Source: RCIO01 sp040880025 (GTDB lineage: Bacteria; Pseudomonadota; Alphaproteobacteria; Rhizobiales; Rhizobiaceae). Taken from it: a DNA stretch of 64,000 nt. The DNA lies in NCBI GenBank assembly GCA_040880025.1, contig JBBDJD010000020.1:124001-188000 (forward strand), in the 5' to 3' direction. Below are positions 52,701 to 60,755 of the stretch, in pieces. The notes under the pieces are model-generated. The model was not told the DNA's origin and did no database searches. It saw only the letters and a program-made list of their open reading frames with translations. Position numbers and translations under genes: made by a program. Position 1 is the stretch's first letter. Each line of letters begins with the position of its first letter.

Positions 52701-53507
52701 GCCGGCCTGCCTCGTCTCCTCGCCCTCGTCGAGTTCGAACGTCTCGCCGTCCGCGCCGCGCAGCTTCTCGGCATTGCGCGCCGCGACCCTGAACGTTCCG
52801 TCATAACCAAACACCCCGTCGCGCAGTCCGGCGCGGCCGTCTGTTTCCAGGTTGAAGCCGTAGCGCTCCGGCTGGGCCCGCACGCGCAGGCGCATCGTGC
52901 CGTCGTCCTCGATCGGGCCGGTCGAGACCGACAGCGTCGTCAGGGCGCCGTCAAGCCGCATGGAGCCGCTCATGCGCCACGGTCCGGCCAGCGTGCGCGC
53001 CGCAATCGTCGTGTTCACTTCCGTCAGCTCGTGAGTGCGGCCGCTCGCCGAGTGATCGATGTCGATCCGTCCCTCGATGATGGTGAGGTTCTCCAGGGTC
53101 ACCTGGTGCGGGTCGAAAGGCGTCGAAGGCCGCAAGGCCCAATCGACCGTGCCGTCCTCGGCGATTTCGATGCGCGCCCTGGGCCGCACGATCCGCATGT
53201 CGAAGATCAGCAGCTCGCCGCGCAGGAACGGCGCCAGTTCGGCGTCCATCGAAAACGTCTCGACCGTCATTGCCGGGTCGCCCGGTTCGGCGCCCGAAAC
53301 CTCCACGTCTGAGAATGTCACCGAAGGCAGCGGCAGCAGCCTCGCCCGCGCCTCGCCGCGCACAACGACCTCGCGCCCTAGAACGCGGCTCGCCTCACGC
53401 TCGAACTCGGCCTTGTAGGTCGTCCAGTCGATGAAATAGGGCACCACCAGCACGGCGGTCAGCGCGATGACGATCAGGCCGCCGATGATGACGAAAAGCC
53501 GGGCCAG
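49719..53507 (-). CDS. Very long AsmA-family protein, apparent CTG start
   Basis: A 1262-residue AsmA protein. One N-terminal helix (LFVIIGGLIVIALTAVLVVP, about 4-23) is followed by the AsmA motif FIDWTTYKAEFEREASRVLG, a long repetitive beta-rich body and a C-terminal Glu/Ala/Arg coiled coil (EEARRAADEARRKAEEEA). AsmA-like proteins move or buffer phospholipids between membranes. No ATG, GTG or TTG is in frame before GTG 53453, which would remove the membrane helix. CTG 53507 has GGGAG 7 nt upstream and gives the expected N-terminus. Longer than E. coli AsmA (617 residues). Confidence 0.88.
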   Translation of the reverse strand: MARLFVIIGGLIVIALTAVLVVPYFIDWTTYKAEFEREASRVLGREVVVRGEARARLLPLPSVTFSDVEVSGAEPGDPAMTVETFSMDAELAPFLRGELLIFDMRIVRPRARIEIAEDGTVDWALRPSTPFDPHQVTLENLTIIEGRIDIDHSASGRTHELTEVNTTIAARTLAGPWRMSGSMRLDGALTTLSVSTGPIEDDGTMRLRVRAQPERYGFNLETDGRAGLRDGVFGYDGTFRVAARNAEKLRGADGETFELDEGEETRQAGADVPAYRVSGDFRLDHELIDIGEFRFETGPLIDPYVANGKASIALGEEPRFDISADGAQLRFEDVTESEDGSLALAARLAAFKEVMFDLPTPEIPGRIEVNLPAIVAGDTTIRNVGLSAEPVEGGWAIGNVSATLPGRATLEGSGRLNTTFGAFGFDGQLLLAIGQPSGFAAWLSRDVDEAIRRLPAAGFEARVELSEERQVFEELELRLGNAAFSGRIINEQPADRRPSMVLELNGGKLDLEGLAAFASLFVSDSGATRLGEHDLDFKIKAGPVTVAGITAESADTALRLRDGRLEIDRLALAGVEGASVSATGSVTDIGGAPTGSLDASVISGDLAPLIALAAERFPDNPALATLDDRSQAFPGIFGEAELNLALKLQEARADARRLSFDANGEAGGSAINFGLTATGSLDDPYGAEIDLRLTASNEEPGALYALYGIPALPFGFAGALGTEFEITGVPKDGATTRFRAAGDGIIAGFKGTVSADAGKFAASGDGSIEASDFEPYLMTAGVTLPGMGLGVPVALSANLDLADGVLIASGLQGTFADNAINGDINASVRDGLPHFSGAVNLNSLDLGLVVAAVLGEASMDMEAGGVWPRIPFEPSARPPFTAELDVSAASLLFNGQRVAGNARMSARMNREGARIADATAYYHGGAIGGLIELSNNGGTGIFSGQIKAADAPIAALIPDIGLTGKAAFSASLTASGKSIEGMMASLSGSGTASVRDLVIPGLSPDALEPILAAAEEAGTDIDNDKTAAFAPEFIQGGQFQTEATEFAITVAGGVLRAPPIVLERPEASLTVDSRIDLGTGIVGASGVLTYDPGLEAVVGAEPAVRFEVSGPPGDVTVNLDTAPLGQFLTQRALEREQARVEAMQSQLLERQRLRREVRYYASLQGERERLAEELRQREEAARAAEEARRAADEARRKAEEEARLKAEEQARRQSETNPETQPPPAQDIDADIQRETLPPPTNSGSAEGSNMTIEGLLKAIDQ

Positions 53508-53691
53508 CTGATTTCTCCCGCATTCACTCCGCCGGACCGGCGGTCCACAAACCCCTGAAATTCACATTACCCGCATCAGTCTGTCGATAAAGTGGCAATC
53601 GCGTGCGCCGGGCATCCCACTCGGTCGTCTTCCTCGGACATGACCGAGGATCCTGCCTGACCGGTCCAACCCGCGATATCGCAGACCGCGC

Positions 53692-55110
53692 TCACCCGTT
53701 TCGCGGGAAGATCTTGCCAGGATTCATGATGTTCTTCGGGTCGAGCGCCTGCTTGACCGCGCGCATATAGTCCACCGCCGGCCCAAGCTCATGGCTCAGG
53801 AACTGCATCTTGCCCTGCCCGATACCATGCTCGCCGGTGCAGGTGCCATCCATAGCGATGGCGCGCATGTTGAGCCGCGCAACGAACTCTTCCGTCCGCG
53901 CGATCTCTCCGGCGTCGTCCATGTCCATCAGCACTAGCACGTGGAAGTTACCGTCACCGGCGTGGCCGACAATTGGTGCTATCAGCCCCATTTCGGCGAT
54001 ATCGGCCTCGGTCTCCATGATGCAGTCCGCCAGCCGCGAGATCGGCACGCACACATCCGTCGACAGCCCTTTCGCGCCCGGCCTCAACGCAAGCCCGGCC
54101 CAGTAGGCGTCATGGCGGGCCTTCCACAACTTGGCGCGTTCCTCCGCCACTGTTGTCCAGGCAAACGGCCCGCCGCCATATTCGTTCGCCACCTCGCCGA
54201 ACATTTCCGCCTGTTCGGCCACGCCGGCCTCGGAGCCATGAAACTCCACGAACAGGCACGCGCCTTCTTCCGGGTAGTCGAGCTTCGAATAGGCGTTCAT
54301 CGATTTCACGCTGAGCGCGTTGGCAATCTCGATGCGCGCCACCGGAATGCCCATCTGGATCGTGCCTATCACCGTGTTGCAGGCCGCCTCCACGCTGGGA
54401 AACGGGCACACCCCGCCCGAAATCGCCTGCGGAATACCGTGCAGCTTCAGGGTCAGCGAGGTGATGATGCCGAGCGTGCCTTCCGAACCGACCAGAAGCC
54501 GCGTCAGGTCGTAGCCGGCGGACGATTTGCGCGCCCGCTTGGCGGTCGTGATCAGCCGCCCGTCGGCCATCACCGCCGAGACCGACATCACGTTTTCCCG
54601 CATGGTGCCGTAGCGCACCGCATTGGTGCCGGACGCGCGCGTCGAGGCCATGCCGCCCAGGCTGGCGTCGGCGCCGGGATCGATCGGAAAGAACAGGCCG
54701 GTGTCGCGCAGGTATTCGTTGAGCTGCGTGCGCGTCACCCCCGCCTCCACCGTACAGTCCAGATCCTCGGCATGGACTTCCAGCACCCGGTTCATCTTCG
54801 ACAGATCGATCGAGATGCCGCCGCCCGGCGCGTTCACATGACCCTCCAGCGACGAGCCGGTGCCGAATGGGATCACCGGCACGGAATGGTCGGCGCAGAT
54901 GCGCACAACCTCCTGCACATCCTCCGCCGCCTCGGCGAAAAACACGCCGTCCGGCGCCTGACCGGGAATATAGGTGGTGGTGTGGCCGTGCTGGTCGCGG
55001 ATCGCCTGCCCGGTCTGGAAGCGGTCGCCGTAGCGCTGCCGCAATATGCCGAGCACCGCCTCGATGCCCGCCTCGTTGCGCGCGACCTTCTCGATCCCGG
55101 CCAGTGCCAT
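53692..55110 (-). CDS. FAD-linked oxidase, D-lactate dehydrogenase (cytochrome)/GlcD type
   Basis: A 472-residue flavoprotein. FAD-binding PVIPFGTGSSLEGHVNAPGGG is at about 79-99, IDPGADASLGGMASTRASGTNAVRYGT follows, and the C-terminal GEHGIGQGKMQFL is the family end motif. It oxidises a 2-hydroxy acid, likely D-lactate, passing electrons to a quinone or cytochrome. Strong Shine-Dalgarno (GGGAGGA). It could equally be D-2-hydroxyglutarate dehydrogenase; no glcE/glcF follow. Confidence 0.9.
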   Translation of the reverse strand: MALAGIEKVARNEAGIEAVLGILRQRYGDRFQTGQAIRDQHGHTTTYIPGQAPDGVFFAEAAEDVQEVVRICADHSVPVIPFGTGSSLEGHVNAPGGGISIDLSKMNRVLEVHAEDLDCTVEAGVTRTQLNEYLRDTGLFFPIDPGADASLGGMASTRASGTNAVRYGTMRENVMSVSAVMADGRLITTAKRARKSSAGYDLTRLLVGSEGTLGIITSLTLKLHGIPQAISGGVCPFPSVEAACNTVIGTIQMGIPVARIEIANALSVKSMNAYSKLDYPEEGACLFVEFHGSEAGVAEQAEMFGEVANEYGGGPFAWTTVAEERAKLWKARHDAYWAGLALRPGAKGLSTDVCVPISRLADCIMETEADIAEMGLIAPIVGHAGDGNFHVLVLMDMDDAGEIARTEEFVARLNMRAIAMDGTCTGEHGIGQGKMQFLSHELGPAVDYMRAVKQALDPKNIMNPGKIFPRNG

Positions 55111-55237
55111 GAATTATCCTCCCGCGGCGGCGTTTTTGGAACGCCGCTCCAAACTTGTCAGCGGAATCTCGTAGCGGCTTGCCTGCCCGCCGTCAAAACG
55201 CGATCTTTGCGCGCCAGGAAAAAGGGACACCCGCCGC

Positions 55238-55726
55238 ATGAAACTCACCGACGCCCCCCTCGTCACCTCCGAAATGGGCATCGAGCCCGGCTGGATCGAC
55301 TATAACGGCCATCTCAACATGGCCTATTACAGCGTGCTGTTCGACCGCTCGGCCGACGACGCCTATGCGCTGCTCGGCATGGGGCCGGACTATGCGAAAG
55401 AGCGCCGGCTCACCACCTACACCGCCGAATTCCACATCTGCTATCTGCGCGAGCTGCATCTCGACCACCGCGTGCGCTGCCGCTTCCAGATCATCGATTT
55501 CGACGAGAAGCGCTTCCACACCTATCAGGAACTGTTCCATGTCGACGGCTGGGTGGCCGCCACAGCCGAGACGCTGGCGCTCCACATCGACATGGCGGGA
55601 CCGAAGGTCGCTCCGATGCCGGCGGACGTGCATGCGCGCATGAAGGAAATGCATGCGGCCCATGCCGCCCTGCCGCGCCCCGAGCGCGTCGGCCGCTCCA
55701 TCGCCATCAGGCACAAGACAGGGTAA
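55238..55726 (+). CDS. Thioesterase (4HBT hot-dog fold)
   Basis: A 162-residue hot-dog-fold thioesterase. WIDYNGHLNMAYYSVLFDRSADDAYALLG carries the catalytic Asp/Asn motif (DYNGHLN). YTAEFHICYLRELHLDHRVR is the second strand block. Acyl-CoA hydrolysis is expected, possibly of a betaine or phenylacetyl-type CoA. It is divergent from the flavoprotein gene (127 nt between). The TAA stop overlaps a 7-bp hairpin (aatccgg/ccggatt, 55725-55744) that may end transcription. Confidence 0.85.
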   Translation: MKLTDAPLVTSEMGIEPGWIDYNGHLNMAYYSVLFDRSADDAYALLGMGPDYAKERRLTTYTAEFHICYLRELHLDHRVRCRFQIIDFDEKRFHTYQELFHVDGWVAATAETLALHIDMAGPKVAPMPADVHARMKEMHAAHAALPRPERVGRSIAIRHKTG

Positions 55727-55744
55727 TCCGGACGTTACCGGATT
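55725..55744 (+). terminator. Possible terminator hairpin after the thioesterase gene
   Basis: A perfect 7-bp stem aatccgg-acgtta-ccggatt begins in the stop codon, with only scattered T afterwards. The weak T run keeps confidence low. Confidence 0.35.
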
Positions 55745-55878
55745 CACTCAAACTTTAGACATTAACTCCGTGTTAATATTAAGAAAAAACAAACCGGGGG
55801 CTTCTTCCCACTGCGGTTGATGCCGTCGCGCCGAAGGCCAACGCTGGCGCTCCGACGAATCGCTTACGAAGAAACGAC

Positions 55879-56106
55879 ATGCTCAAGTGGCCGGAGAACC
55901 CCGGGGCGCTGAACACCCGGATTTTGTCCACCTCGCTGGCGCGCGACGCGAGCATCAGCGAATACGACCTGTGGCGCGCCCAGCGCGGCATCGAAGACGA
56001 ACTCTATCGCTGCAGGCGGCTGGGCAGGCCCGTTCCGATCGAGCTTGTCTATGCCAGGCGCATCATCGACGCTGCCTGGACGCAGCGCTACGGTCCCCGC
56101 GACTGA
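55879..56106 (+). CDS. Small hypothetical protein
   Basis: A 75-residue soluble protein: MLKWPENPGALNTRILSTS, then RDASISEYDLWRAQRGIEDELYRCRRLG and VPIELVYARRIIDAAW. Helical and moderately basic, no known motif. A weak ribosome site (gaagaaacgac) precedes the ATG. Its coding pattern is consistent with a real gene, but I cannot name a family. It stands between the thioesterase and the convergent dienelactone hydrolase genes. Confidence 0.6.
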   Translation: MLKWPENPGALNTRILSTSLARDASISEYDLWRAQRGIEDELYRCRRLGRPVPIELVYARRIIDAAWTQRYGPRD

Positions 56107-56131
56107 GGCGGGCCGCGACCGGATCGCCGGC

Positions 56132-57019
56132 TCAGCCGGCCAGCTTGTCCTTGAAAAAGCCGATCGTCCGGCCCCAGGCGAGGTCCGCCGCCGCCTTGTC
56201 ATAGCGCGCTTCGGACGTGTCGTTGTTGAAGGCGTGGTTCAAGCCCTCATAGATCTCGATCGTGAATTCCTTGCCGCTGGCCTCCAGCGCCTGCCGGTAG
56301 GCGCCGATGCCGGCATTGATGCGCTCGTCCAGCCCCGCATAGTGCAGAAGCAGCGGCGCTTCGATGCGCGCCACATCCTCCACCGCCGGCTGGCGGCCGT
56401 AATAGGCAACCCCCGCGTCAAGCGCGGGTGCGTTCACCGCCAGATCGTTGACCGCGCCGCCGCCCCAACAGAAACCGACGGCCCCGACATTGCCGTTTGT
56501 CGCCTCATGGTCTTCCAGGAATGCCACGGCGGCGACGGAATTGGCGATGCGCCGCGGGCCGTCGAGCTGGCCGATCATCTCGCGCGCCTTGTCCTCGTCG
56601 TCCGGCGTGCCACCGAGCGGCGACAGGAAATCGGGCGCCAGCGCCACGAAGCCTTCGAGCGCCATGCGCCGCGCGACATCCTTGATGTGCGGGTTCAGGC
56701 CACGGTTTTCGTGGATGACAATGACCGCCGGCAGCGGCCCTGACTGCTCGGCCGGCGCTACGAAATAGCCTGCCATGTCGCCATCGACGCCCGGATAAGT
56801 CACATCCTGCGCGGCTATGCGCAAGTCGCCCTCGTCCACCATGGCGGCGCTGGCCTGGTTCGCCGCCAGCAGCGGAGCGATCGCCGCCGCCGCCGCGCCC
56901 GAACCCGCCAGCTTGGTCAGCCTGGACATGAAGCCACGCCGGTCCAGTGTCAGATGCGTGTATTCGTCATAGGCGTCGATCATCGCCTGCGTGATCTTCG
57001 GCTGCGTCATGTCCTGCAT
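56132..57019 (-). CDS. Exported dienelactone hydrolase family protein
   Basis: A 295-residue alpha/beta hydrolase. A Tat-type signal lies at about 26-58 (LDRRGFMSRLTKLAGSGAAAAA). The nucleophile Cys is in VGFCWGGGAV and the His in NHAFNND; the Asp lies in LLHYAGLDERI. It would hydrolyse dienelactones or other esters in the periplasm. ATG 57019 has GGAGG 8 nt upstream; ATG 57010 is possible. Confidence 0.9.
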   Translation of the reverse strand: MQDMTQPKITQAMIDAYDEYTHLTLDRRGFMSRLTKLAGSGAAAAAIAPLLAANQASAAMVDEGDLRIAAQDVTYPGVDGDMAGYFVAPAEQSGPLPAVIVIHENRGLNPHIKDVARRMALEGFVALAPDFLSPLGGTPDDEDKAREMIGQLDGPRRIANSVAAVAFLEDHEATNGNVGAVGFCWGGGAVNDLAVNAPALDAGVAYYGRQPAVEDVARIEAPLLLHYAGLDERINAGIGAYRQALEASGKEFTIEIYEGLNHAFNNDTSEARYDKAAADLAWGRTIGFFKDKLAG

Positions 57020-57103
57020 CGGTCAATCCTCCGCTCGGGGTCCGCCCCTTGAGACAATAGTTGGAGAGCAATGCGCGGCGGTCCAGTCAAAGCGGCGTGA
57101 ACG

Positions 57104-57757
57104 TCAGCCGTGACGCTGCCCGTGGCCTTGCGTCTGGTCTGAACCCTCCCCTGTTCGCCATTCCCGTGCCGACTGGCTGAGAATCTGCACCGAGGACCAC
57201 ACGAACAGCCCCGACATCACGCCCGCGACGATCAGATCCGGCCAGGCCGTCGCGGTCAGCCACACGCCGGCTGCCGCGAACATCACCGCCACATTGCCGA
57301 TCGCGTCGTTGCGCGAGCACAGCCAGACCGAGCGCACATTGGCGTCGCCGTCCTTGTAGCGCATGAGGATGAGCACGCTGGCGACATTGGCTGCCAGCGC
57401 CATGAAGCCGATCGCGCCCATCACATGCGGCGCCGGCACGCCGAGAACCAGCACCTGGTAGATGGTCGATCCCGCCACCCACAGCCCCATGGCCAGCAGG
57501 CTCAGCCCCTTGGCTATCGCCGCGCCGGTGCGCACCCGCACAGCGGCGCCGATCACCATCAGCGATATGAAATAGGTCGCGGCATCCGCGAAGAAGTCGA
57601 GCGCGTCGGCCTTCAGCGCCTGCGAGCCGGCAAGCTGGCCCGCCGTCATCTCGACCCCGAACATCGCGGCGTTGATCGCGATCACCGCCCACAGGCGGCG
57701 CTTGTAGTCGGCCGAAAGACCTTCGAATTGATGATCGTGTCCGCAGGATGCGCTCAT
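57104..57757 (-). CDS. Cation diffusion facilitator (CDF) family transporter
   Basis: A 217-residue membrane protein with about six helices. The N-terminus has MSASCGHDH, a likely metal-binding start. Transport-site residues lie in the second helix (ALKADALDFFADAATYFIS), with a matching Asp in SRNDAIGNVAVMFAAAGV. Shorter than full CDFs because the C-terminal cytoplasmic domain is largely missing. It is controlled by a MerR-type promoter and divergent from a MerR gene, so efflux of a divalent metal is likely. Zn, Co or Cd cannot be told apart. Confidence 0.88.
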   Translation of the reverse strand: MSASCGHDHQFEGLSADYKRRLWAVIAINAAMFGVEMTAGQLAGSQALKADALDFFADAATYFISLMVIGAAVRVRTGAAIAKGLSLLAMGLWVAGSTIYQVLVLGVPAPHVMGAIGFMALAANVASVLILMRYKDGDANVRSVWLCSRNDAIGNVAVMFAAAGVWLTATAWPDLIVAGVMSGLFVWSSVQILSQSAREWRTGEGSDQTQGHGQRHG

Positions 57758-57786
57758 GTCATGCCTCTTGAATTGCCTTCGCTTGC

Positions 57787-57817
57787 TATCTAGTTCCTCT
57801 AGCGGCTAGAGGTTCAA
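57787..57817 (-). promoter_or_regulatory. MerR-type promoter with 19-bp spacer and 17-bp palindromic operator
   Basis: On the minus strand, -35 TTGAAC (complement 57812-57817) and -10 TAGATA (complement 57787-57792) are separated by 19 nt, longer than the usual 17. The spacer holds the perfect palindrome cctctagc-g-gctagagg (57796-57812). This is the hallmark of MerR-activated promoters and drives the CDF gene. Confidence 0.85.
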
Positions 57818-57830
57818 GAGGTATTTTTTC

Positions 57831-58241
57831 ATGCTCACAATCGGAGAGTTGTCGCGCCGCACCGGCGTGAAGGTCCCCACCATACGCTGGTACGAGCAGG
57901 CGGGCCTGATCGAGGAACCCGGGCGCACGGCGGGAAATCAGCGCCGCTATGGCGACACCGATCTCGAGCGCCTCGCCTTCATCCGCCACGCCCGCGATCT
58001 GGGCTTCGGCCTCGATTCGATCCGCGAGCTGATCGAGCTCGGCGGCCATCCCGAGCGCCCCTGCGCGGATGCCGACCGCATCGCATCGGCGCATCTGGAC
58101 GATGTGCGCCAGCGCATTGCCCGGCTGCAGCGGCTGGCGGACGAACTGGAACGCATCGCCGATTGCGGCGGCCATTCGGTCGGCGAATGCCATGTACTGA
58201 ATGCGCTCGGCGATCACCACCAGTGCGCCGCCGAGCATTGA
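57831..58241 (+). CDS. MerR-family metal-responsive regulator
   Basis: A 136-residue regulator. Winged helix at the N-terminus (MLTIGELSRRTGVKVPTIRWYEQAGLIEEP), then a dimerising coiled coil. Candidate metal ligands are Cys in ERPCADADRIA, HLDDV, and a C-terminal CGGHSVGECHVLN. The pattern resembles the CadR/ZntR branch. Divergent from the CDF transporter gene. It probably activates that gene through the operator at 57787-57817. Confidence 0.92.
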   Translation: MLTIGELSRRTGVKVPTIRWYEQAGLIEEPGRTAGNQRRYGDTDLERLAFIRHARDLGFGLDSIRELIELGGHPERPCADADRIASAHLDDVRQRIARLQRLADELERIADCGGHSVGECHVLNALGDHHQCAAEH

Positions 58242-58250
58242 GCAGGTCTG

Positions 58251-58790
58251 CTAGCCCTGTTCCATGAAGCGTATGCGGTTTCCGAAAGGGTCAATAACCT
58301 CGCATTCAAGCCCCCAGTCCTGATGCTGAAGTCCGGGCCGGTTATATTTGTAATCCTTGGCGATAAGGCTTTTCTGAAAAGCTTCGACGCCTTTCATGTT
58401 GACCACCATTGTGCCGCCCGGGCTGGCGTCGCCCGAATGCTCGCTGAGGTGGATCTTCAGCGCACCGCTCGATACCTGGCAATAAATCGGCGCACCGGGG
58501 TGAAACCGGTGTTGCCAGTCCATGTTGAAACCGAGAAATCCCTCATAGAATTCCCGCGCCTTCGCTTCATCGAATATGCGCAATATTGGTATTGGCGGCA
58601 AGAATTCAGGCCCCCCGGAACCGGAAACGGCGTCCTTTTCCAGCTTGGCCGACAGGATATTCCAGGTGACGAAACCAAATTGCCGGGCGACGATTTCCAG
58701 TGCCTGCGTATGGGAAATGTCGATCTGTTTTTCGTCCAGTGCCTCGCGGATGGCCTTGGCCATCCGCTTCGCATCACGGGCATTGCGCAT
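58251..58790 (-). CDS. Glyoxalase-superfamily protein with N-terminal helical domain
   Basis: A 179-residue protein. The N-terminal ~45 residues (DAKRMAKAIREALDEKQIDIS then HTQALEIVARQFGF) form a helical domain seen in some glyoxalase-related proteins. The rest (about 65-179) is a VOC domain: LRIFDEAKAREFYEGFLGFN and CEVIDPFGNRIRFMEQ. The arrangement resembles bleomycin-resistance-like proteins. Function unknown. It is convergent with the MerR gene. Confidence 0.85.
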   Translation of the reverse strand: MRNARDAKRMAKAIREALDEKQIDISHTQALEIVARQFGFVTWNILSAKLEKDAVSGSGGPEFLPPIPILRIFDEAKAREFYEGFLGFNMDWQHRFHPGAPIYCQVSSGALKIHLSEHSGDASPGGTMVVNMKGVEAFQKSLIAKDYKYNRPGLQHQDWGLECEVIDPFGNRIRFMEQG

Positions 58791-59019
58791 GGTCGGCTTC
58801 CTTCTTCGACGGCGACGGGATCATCAGTGTCCGCATTGCTGAAGCCTTCGCCGGGAAAGGAAACCGGATGGGAAGGATCGCGGAGGCGTTTGCCATCTCC
58901 CTTTCGGGATGCGGACTGCGGGCCGCCTCCAGCCTGAACGAAACACTATTATCGGCTATCGGGAGGGTCAACGCATCACGCGGCGATGCGACACAAATCA
59001 CCGTGCCATACTTCAGCCG

Positions 59020-59475
59020 TCAGTTGCGCCGTTCGTCCAAGAGCTTGCGCACCTGCTCCAGCAGCGGCAGCGACGCCTCGACGTCGTCCATGCGGATGCG
59101 CGCCGCCAACCAGCCGAGTTCCGGCGCCATCGCGGCGATCGCCTGGTCGCGCGCTACGCGGCCGCTATCGGTGATATCCACACGCTTGGACCGTCCGTCC
59201 CGCTCGTCGGGTCGGACGGCAATATGCCCCGCGCGCTCCAGATGCCCCAGCGTGTTGGTCATGGTGCCCTTGGTCACCTGCATCGCCCGCGCGATCTGGA
59301 GCGGCGTCCTGTTGCCGCCCAGCCGCACGAGATGGTTGAGCACGGAAAATTGCGGCAGCGTCATGCCGCCGATCATCACCTTTTCGAAGGCATTGCCGGA
59401 AAGCTGGGCGATGATCCCGATCTCGTTGAAGAACCGGAACATTGTCTCGCCCAATTTTCCGTCAGCTTCGTTCAT
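59020..59475 (-). CDS. MarR-family transcriptional regulator
   Basis: A 151-residue winged-helix regulator. Recognition region is LQIARAMQVTKGTMTNTLGHLERAGHIAV and the wing RPDERDGRSKRVDIT. Its ATG overlaps the stop codon of the upstream Acg-like reductase gene, so both are in one operon. Two inverted repeats before that operon are likely its operators. MarR ligands are often phenols or electrophiles; none is indicated here. Confidence 0.92.
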   Translation of the reverse strand: MNEADGKLGETMFRFFNEIGIIAQLSGNAFEKVMIGGMTLPQFSVLNHLVRLGGNRTPLQIARAMQVTKGTMTNTLGHLERAGHIAVRPDERDGRSKRVDITDSGRVARDQAIAAMAPELGWLAARIRMDDVEASLPLLEQVRKLLDERRN

Positions 59476-60623
59476 GCATTCGCGATCCGGGTCTCGTAGG
59501 GCCAGCGCGGGCTGGCGGGCACTTGCGGACCATAGCCGAGCCGGGTCAACATTTGCAGCGTCTCGCCGTTGCCGATCCCCAACTCGTCCCGCATGCCGTC
59601 ATAATGCGGTTGCATCTCCGTATATTCCTGCAGCGCCTGGCTTATGGGATGCATCGCCACGCCCAGCGCGGTCGCGGCCAGATTGAGCCTGACATGGTCG
59701 CGGCCGGCGTTGATCTGGTCCGCCCGGCTGTTGCCCGACGTTGTCAGCCACATGAAAGCCATCGCCGTATCGAACGGCGCCCTCAGCACCGGTATCTGCT
59801 GTTTGAATACGGTCGATTGCATATCGAGCATTGCGTCGCGGTTCAGTATGCCCGTCAGTGCAAGGGCTTCCATCATCGGACCGCCGAGATCGATACCGTC
59901 CGGGCTCGCCTCTATCTCGGCCTTGCCGATGCGCATCAGGTCGACGCTTTCCTTCAGCGTCCGGTGTGTGGTGATCTCGGTCTCCAAAGCCGCCCATCCC
60001 CGCTCGCGCAACGCCTCGACCCGGTCAGGCTGGTTCGTGAAGCCACCCGTTGCGCCGCTTTTGGCGACAGCGGCGATCCGGTCGAGCGCGCCGGCATCCA
60101 CGCTCCGTGCGGTGTCGAACGGCTCTTTGCAGGAACGCCGATCGAGCACCTGACTGAACAGCGGATCGCGCGCGATCCCCTCCTGGCCGACAAAGCGGAT
60201 CACCGCCAAGGGCCTGCCGTCGAGCCGCGGCTGGGGCTCGCCATCGGGAAACAGCGTCACATCCGCCCACCAGTCGTCCTCGGCCGCCGCCTGCACCAGC
60301 AATTCCAGAAAACAGCCGAGCCCGATCGTGATCTGCCGGTCGAACGGATCGGTCTCGGGCAGCCGCCGGTCCAGGTCGCAATAGAGCGCTATCTCGCCAT
60401 CCGTCCCGAGATCGGCAAGCCATGGCTGCCGGTTGTGCGGATTGGGGGCCAGAATGGCGTAGGACAGCGCCCGGCGACGCGGTTCGGTTTCGGTGGTCCC
60501 CGCCACAGCCCAGGGAATGCGCGCCCGCGCGGGATCCCGCGTCATCGCCCATGCGCCGCCACCGGCGGCTGCCAGGACGACCCCTCCTCCGACAAGTGCG
60601 AGAAATTTCCGTCTGTTCGTCAT
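59472..60623 (-). CDS. Exported Acg-like nitroreductase-fold protein
   Basis: A 383-residue protein with a twin-arginine-type signal (MTNRRKFLALVGGGVVLAAAGGG). The body is of the Acg/nitroreductase type: APNPHNRQPWLADLG near residue 60, DRRSCKEPFDTA mid-chain, and a C-terminal ATALGVAMHPISQALQEY. Such proteins bind FMN; Acg of Mycobacterium is thought to sequester FMN. Here the Tat signal suggests a periplasmic flavoprotein. It is the first gene of the Acg-like/MarR operon. Confidence 0.85.
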   Translation of the reverse strand: MTNRRKFLALVGGGVVLAAAGGGAWAMTRDPARARIPWAVAGTTETEPRRRALSYAILAPNPHNRQPWLADLGTDGEIALYCDLDRRLPETDPFDRQITIGLGCFLELLVQAAAEDDWWADVTLFPDGEPQPRLDGRPLAVIRFVGQEGIARDPLFSQVLDRRSCKEPFDTARSVDAGALDRIAAVAKSGATGGFTNQPDRVEALRERGWAALETEITTHRTLKESVDLMRIGKAEIEASPDGIDLGGPMMEALALTGILNRDAMLDMQSTVFKQQIPVLRAPFDTAMAFMWLTTSGNSRADQINAGRDHVRLNLAATALGVAMHPISQALQEYTEMQPHYDGMRDELGIGNGETLQMLTRLGYGPQVPASPRWPYETRIANA

Positions 60624-60635
60624 GATCCACTCCTA

Positions 60636-60673
60636 TAGTTTGACTTCAAACTACATAGTTCGATATCAAACCA
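60636..60673 (-). promoter_or_regulatory. Two inverted repeats, probable MarR operators
   Basis: The first is perfect: tagtttga-ct-tcaaacta (60636-60653). The second is imperfect: tagttcga-ta-tcaaacca (60656-60673, 6 of 8 pairs). Their centres are exactly 20 nt apart, two helical turns. They lie 13 nt before the reductase start codon. Confidence 0.78.
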
Positions 60674-60755
60674 TATGCAATGCCCCTGCAGCCCGTTGTC
60701 GGCAATGCCGCCGCCAGTTCTGGTCTTTCGATCCCGAATCGCTACATTCAGGCCA

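Noticed and set aside
58791..59019. Small gene between the glyoxalase and MarR genes
   Set aside because: Open frames lack ribosome sites and look like noise; the strip is about 230 nt.
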